Source: Dillenia suffruticosa
Lineage: Eukaryota; Streptophyta; Magnoliopsida; Dilleniales; Dilleniaceae
Assembly (NCBI GenBank): GCA_033439265.1
Contig: JAVTVX010000002.1
Location: 11,382,174-11,446,173 of the forward strand
DNA length: 64,000 nt
Direction: 5' to 3'
Positions within the stretch are counted from its first letter, which is position 1; each line of letters begins with the position of its first letter. Both the position numbers and the translations under genes were made by a program. This document shows, in pieces, positions 59,640 through 64,000 of the stretch. The notes under the pieces are model-generated. The model was not told the origin of the DNA, did no database searches, and saw only the letters and a list, made by a program, of their open reading frames with translations.

Positions 59640-61920
59640 GTTCCATACCAAATTGTTCGATACCATGTCCACTCGGTTGCCACTTTCTGTATTAGCTCTT
59701 TAATGCTGTTAAAGATACTACTTTCTTCACATTTTTTCCTTTGTACTCATGTTATAATTAGTGTATAAAGAGAAATTTCAAATAAAAAATTGATCTATAG
59801 TTTTGTTAAATTTATATTTTCCTTTTTATTTCCATGAGAAAAAAGCAAAATTCAAATCTAAAATTTTAATATATGATTCTGATATCATTTCAAACAAAAT
59901 TTTTGGTTTTCATATATGATCTTTAAAATTAAGATCAAATCAGAAATCATGTCTTCTTACACATTAGAACTCAATACAAATGTTACGTTGTGCATCAACA
60001 AACACTAACCAACATAACTTCAACCTTGATAATACACAAAATTTTATGTTGGGGGAAAAGGCTTTATTGGATATTGGAACTCTTATGGTGACACTAAAAG
60101 GGGTTTGTGTCCAGAAAAACTAAACCATGGCCAACGATGAACATGAATAGTTAATTACTTGAGCTTCAGACATGTATGGGTAGTTCCAAATTAATGCTGG
60201 CTGTATTAAATCTCTTGCGTAAAATGCTCAGTCTTTTGTCTATGCTCAAAATTAAATGAACGTGGAGGCGGCAATTGGCGGCCCACCGCGATACCCGACC
60301 CAAAACCCATTTTGAAGCAAAAAAGTGGGTCGGGTTGGGTTTCAGGTATCCTGACCCGACCCAAAAATACCACTTTGGCAAAGAAAAAGAACAAGGTGAA
60401 GCAGCCTCACAGACAAAAGTGGCAAAGGAAAACCCTAATTATGACAACTTCACTTTGCAAAGAGAGAGAATTGATTCAGTCAAGCGAATTAAGAAAAATA
60501 AGAGTATTATTTAAACTATTATGTGAACATTAAATGTATGCACAATGTGGCAGAGTTTAAAATTTTTATCCTAATACCAAATAATAGTTGTACAACCCGA
60601 ATACCTAGCACTTTGGATCAAGGTTTGACCTATGTACACTCGAACCGAGCTAACCCAAAATAACCCTGAAACCGATTAGACCCGGATAGAAATGACCCCA
60701 CCCAACCTGTTTACCACCTCTAATTTCTTAGCAATCAATCACAAACGTGCCATTGACAGACATTAAATAAAGGTAGGGGGAGGATAGGTTAATTATAGGG
60801 TCACTGAGAAGGATGGTTCATTCTTGTTTGTGGTCCGAAGTACTTGCCATTAAGCCTATTTTGAGATTATCCTGTCGTTGATGTATCAGTACATCTACAG
60901 GACAATCTTTTCGACCATCAGCTTGTTTTTTGTAGAGAGGGAGAGATCCCTAATCAATGTGGACTGGTCTGTAACATTCATGCAGCTGGCCCGGGCAGGC
61001 CAACTGACAGAGTCTAAGCTCCAATTTAACTAGTTCATCATCTTGACTTTTTCTTTGCCCCCAACTGCCATCTGCACTACCAAAACTCATGCATGACAAA
61101 CACATTAAAAGACCCACAGAAAGTTATACATAATTCGCCTCTAAAAAGGTTAAATCATGTGTTTTAATTCATAAATTTGACCTCTTCAATTCCCACAATG
61201 GGGCAGATGCCCCGTATTTTTATGCTTCTAGCAAGATCCAAATGTTCATTATGAAATAGCAAATTCACAAAAAATAATAACAATAATAATAACCCCATAA
61301 CACGGAAGTGTGAAAAAGGAACTTGTTATTGCTACTTGTAAGAGAATGTTGGTTGGCCTTCGCTGGCAACATATATTCTATGTAAAGGTGGGACCGTAAA
61401 ATCCACGTATGGCAACAGATAAATCATTATATTTTTTAATTAAAATTATAAGTTTAATTCATAATTTAGGTATAAAGTCAATTATATTGAAAGATCTCTA
61501 TTCTTTAATCTTTAAGAAGAATCTCAATCGGATTGATCCAAATTAATCCAAATGAAACTCCCGATACTACCGATCGAATATGAGGGTGTGGAAAATAAAA
61601 AATAAAAAACAAAAGAGCCAGGAATTTAGACGAAGGTGGGGAGCCAGAAGCCTAGAAAACTTGGTTTGGTAATTTGCTGGACCTGGACCGACCTGGACCA
61701 CACATCTTATTCTCTCACTGTATATATATTTTTTTTGGGTATATGGACCTTTTAATATCTTGGATTTCGACCCGACTAATCTAGAATCGACCTGATGTCA
61801 GGTCTCATTTGAGGGGGAAGTCTCCCATTATTGTTTTTTTCATACCCAGTGAGAATAGAACTCCCGACCTGATTAAGGGACAAAAGTACCCTTATCACGT
61901 ACGCCAACAAATATCGGTAC
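59640..61920. other. Intergenic region left of the right-hand LINE
   Basis: No gene is recognisable. A patch at about 60280-60370 has inverted gacccgaccc/gggtcgggt motifs, and 60590-60720 carries many short gacc/ccga words, both typical of decayed repeat DNA. Around 61760-61900 there is a repeat-like stretch (cgacccgactaatct, cccgacctgattaaggga). Confidence 0.5.
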
Positions 61921-61929
61921 TTTCCCGCT

Positions 61930-64000
61930 ATATAAGTATACGGAAACAAAGTTTTTCAGCCGAAACGTAGAAGGAATGGAAGTCGAGATATGTTGATCTT
62001 CTCTCCTCTACTCCCTTTCCTTTTTTGATGTCTTACAAATCTATAGTCTGGAATTGCAGAGGCACTGGTAATGGTAAGTTCCGCAGAACTTGCAGGGAGA
62101 TGGTTAAAACTCAGAAGCCAAACATTATTTGTTTAGTGGAAACTCGTTGTGGTAGCAAGCCCACCCCAAATTTCTTATCTAAATGTGGTTTTGATAAGGA
62201 CTTTATGATCCCTTCGTCAGGTTTCAGAGGAGGCCTTTGGCTTAACTGGAACTCCAACTTGGTGAAGCTTTCAATTTTACATCACGCTGATCAATGGGTG
62301 CATGCTAAGGTGGAAGACGGGCTCTCTAATTGGCTCATTACGTTTGCTTATGTCCAGCCCTACCTGACTTCTAAAGCTAGATTTTGGGAGGAGATGACCA
62401 ATCTAGCTAATAATATCGATGGCCCCTGGTTCATTATGGGAGATTTCAATGACATTGGAGGTCTTGACGATACTACAAACACCCAGAGGAAGATTTGGAG
62501 GAGGTGTCAGAGGTTTAAAGATGCCTGGGAGAGATGCAATTTGATGGACTCGGATGCAGTTGGAGCCAAGTTTACCTGGGTCAAAAAGCATGGTGATCGG
62601 GTAATCCTTCAGCAAAAGCTAGATAGAGTCCTTAGCAATCTTCAAGCCAGACTTAAATTCCTAGAGTTTAGAGTGGTTAATCTGCCCAGGTTGCATGGCG
62701 ACCACTGCCCAGTTATGCTAAACACTTGCATGACTGTCCCGCCTAGCAGCAAACATAAGGCTTTTAGGTGTGAGGCGGCTTGGCTAGAGCACCCTAATTT
62801 CTCTGAGGTTTTAACCAATGCCTGGAATGAGAATGAGGGTCCTCTCTTGCACAAGATCAACAGTACGGTTGAAGAATTGAAAACCTGGAACAAGATGGTT
62901 TTTGGTAATATTTTCAGACGGAAACGCGAGATTGAGAGCAGGCTTCAAGGCATCCAGAAATCTAAATCCTATGGTACCTCTAGCTTCCTGCAAACTTTGG
63001 AGAAGACCCTTCAGGATGAATACTCGACTGTCCTATCTCAGGAAGAGATCTTCTGGTTGCAAAAGTCCAGAGTCGACTGGCTTAAGAATGGCGATAAAAA
63101 CACCAAATTTTTCTGTGCTTCCACCAAAATTCGGAGGCAAGCCAACAGAATCTCTGCCCTCAAGATTGGTAATGATTGGTGCTTTGACCAGGATAGGCTT
63201 AAAGAACATGCCAGGAACTTTTACTCAGCTCTATACTCCAGCAAGCACGTCAACACCCCCAGTGCAAGATTTAACAGTTGGATTCTTTGCATTAAAGAGG
63301 AGGATCATGGTGAGTTGATTAAGGAAGCTGACGAAACTGAAGTCCAGGCTTCTGTGTTTTCCATGAAGGGCCTCAAAGCTCCCGGTCCTGATGGGGTGCA
63401 GCCGATTTTCTTTCAACTGCACTGGAGAGAAGTGAAATATTCCATCTGTAATTTTGTCAACGATGCTCTCAAGGATGGCTTCTTTCATCCTGATTATGCT
63501 AAAGCCCTCATGATGCTCATTCCCAAACTCAATAGCCCTGTTACTATGAGCGATTTTAGGCCGATAAGCCTCCTCAACACCTCTTACAAAATCTTGTCTA
63601 AGGTGCTTGTCAATAGACTCAGGCCTCATCTGCAAAAGATCATAGGTTTTCACCAGAGTAGTTTCCTCCCCGGAAAGAGCACGGTGGATAACATTGTAAT
63701 TTTGCAAGAGGCCATTCACTCTATCAACACCTCTAACAGCAGCAAGTTTCGTATGGTGCTTAAGGTAGATCTCCACAAAGCTTTCGATACTGTGAGTTGG
63801 AGTTACCTTGGAAGAGTTCTCCTTGATACTAATGTGCCCCACCCTCTTGTCCGATTGATCATGTTTGCTATCACTAGTGAGGAGGTCTCCCTTATGTGGA
63901 ATGGTGAAATGTTACCAGCCCTAAAGACTGGTCAAGGCCTCCGGCAAGGCGATCCCCTATCCCTGTATCTTTTCCTTCTTGTCATGGAAAAACTCGCTTA
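61930..64000 (+). mobile_element. LINE (L1-type non-LTR retrotransposon), 5' part, apparently intact
   Basis: The element continues past the window end. A TATA-like word (ctatataagtata, about 61929-61941) and a short upstream frame (ATG at 61976) precede the main ORF at 62028. No truncation is visible at the 5' end, unlike the related LINE at 13.06-16.05 kb. The left boundary is approximate because the right target duplication is out of view. Confidence 0.75.
62028..64000 (+). CDS. LINE ORF: endonuclease and reverse transcriptase, open to window end
   Basis: Starting at ATG 62028 the frame has no stop to position 64000 (657 codons). The first about 220 residues form an AP-type endonuclease: SIVWNCRGTGN, LVETRC, FIMGDFNDIGG, and the terminal HGDHCPV with its conserved Asp-His pair. 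A linker with NGDKNTKFF precedes the reverse transcriptase: KAPGPDGVQP, DFRPISLLNTSYKI, QSSFLPGKSTVDNIV, KVDLHKAFDTVSW with the first catalytic Asp, and GLRQGDPLS. The second active-site box, the RNase H domain and the stop lie beyond the window. The endonuclease and RT nick and copy at the target in target-primed reverse transcription. An open frame of this length suggests a young copy. No ORF1/gag-like frame is seen upstream. Confidence 0.88.
   Translation, partial: MSYKSIVWNCRGTGNGKFRRTCREMVKTQKPNIICLVETRCGSKPTPNFLSKCGFDKDFMIPSSGFRGGLWLNWNSNLVKLSILHHADQWVHAKVEDGLSNWLITFAYVQPYLTSKARFWEEMTNLANNIDGPWFIMGDFNDIGGLDDTTNTQRKIWRRCQRFKDAWERCNLMDSDAVGAKFTWVKKHGDRVILQQKLDRVLSNLQARLKFLEFRVVNLPRLHGDHCPVMLNTCMTVPPSSKHKAFRCEAAWLEHPNFSEVLTNAWNENEGPLLHKINSTVEELKTWNKMVFGNIFRRKREIESRLQGIQKSKSYGTSSFLQTLEKTLQDEYSTVLSQEEIFWLQKSRVDWLKNGDKNTKFFCASTKIRRQANRISALKIGNDWCFDQDRLKEHARNFYSALYSSKHVNTPSARFNSWILCIKEEDHGELIKEADETEVQASVFSMKGLKAPGPDGVQPIFFQLHWREVKYSICNFVNDALKDGFFHPDYAKALMMLIPKLNSPVTMSDFRPISLLNTSYKILSKVLVNRLRPHLQKIIGFHQSSFLPGKSTVDNIVILQEAIHSINTSNSSKFRMVLKVDLHKAFDTVSWSYLGRVLLDTNVPHPLVRLIMFAITSEEVSLMWNGEMLPALKTGQGLRQGDPLSLYLFLLVMEKLA

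Noticed and set aside
60166..60533. Overlapping open frames on both strands around a gacccgaccc motif
   Set aside because: The frames come from a short inverted repeat-like patch with no protein signature or splice context.
1..64000. CRISPR arrays, bacterial operons, tRNA or rRNA genes
   Set aside because: Exon-intron structure and gene content are plant nuclear. No cloverleaf or rRNA sequence was recognised by eye, though a tRNA scan was not possible.

Overview
This window is nuclear DNA from a flowering plant, most likely a dicot. It is AT-rich, its genes are interrupted by GT-AG introns, intergenic DNA holds AT, GA and homopolymer microsatellites, and the proteins match well-known plant families. 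I cannot name the species.

Layout. Positions 1-10.4 kb carry two tandem minus-strand genes for long coiled-coil proteins. The downstream one is COP1-interactive protein 1 (CIP1, running off the left edge) and the upstream one is a shorter CIP1-like paralogue. From 10.4 to 16.1 kb there is AT-rich DNA, an LTR-derived palindrome at 12.7-12.9 kb, and a dead 5'-truncated LINE (minus strand, 13.06-16.05 kb) flanked by a target-site duplication. A seven-exon crooked-neck-like splicing factor gene (minus) fills 16.57-21.65 kb. Between 22.4 and 29.2 kb lies a partial segmental duplication: a broken copy at 22.4-22.8 kb and a full two-exon gene of unknown function at 26.67-29.17 kb. The promoter of the full gene is split by a long-TIR DNA transposon that itself contains a nested hAT-like element. 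A SPA2-type COP1-partner gene (plus, 32.4-42.0 kb) follows, with a Copia-type LTR remnant in one intron, a GC-AG intron and a frame problem in its last exon. Next come a DUF1221-type kinase-like gene (minus, 43.0-45.2 kb) whose kinase domain looks catalytically dead, an eight-exon nucleotide-sugar (CMP-sialic-acid-type) transporter (plus, 48.4-52.2 kb), and two small intronless paralogues of a DUF7722-like plant family (53.5 and 59.4 kb) with a decayed third copy between them at 57.4 kb. The right edge (62.0 kb to the end) is the 5' part of a LINE whose ORF is open to the window end.

How the genes relate. From memory of the Arabidopsis map, CIP1, a CIP1-like neighbour, crooked neck, a CMP-sialic-acid-type transporter and a DUF1221 kinase all lie close together on chromosome 5 (about At5g41730-At5g41790), so most of this window looks like an ancestral gene block. 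The SPA2-like gene is the exception and puts two COP1-interacting families within about 30 kb. There is no operon logic here: each gene has its own promoter, and the linkage is evolutionary or at most regulatory.
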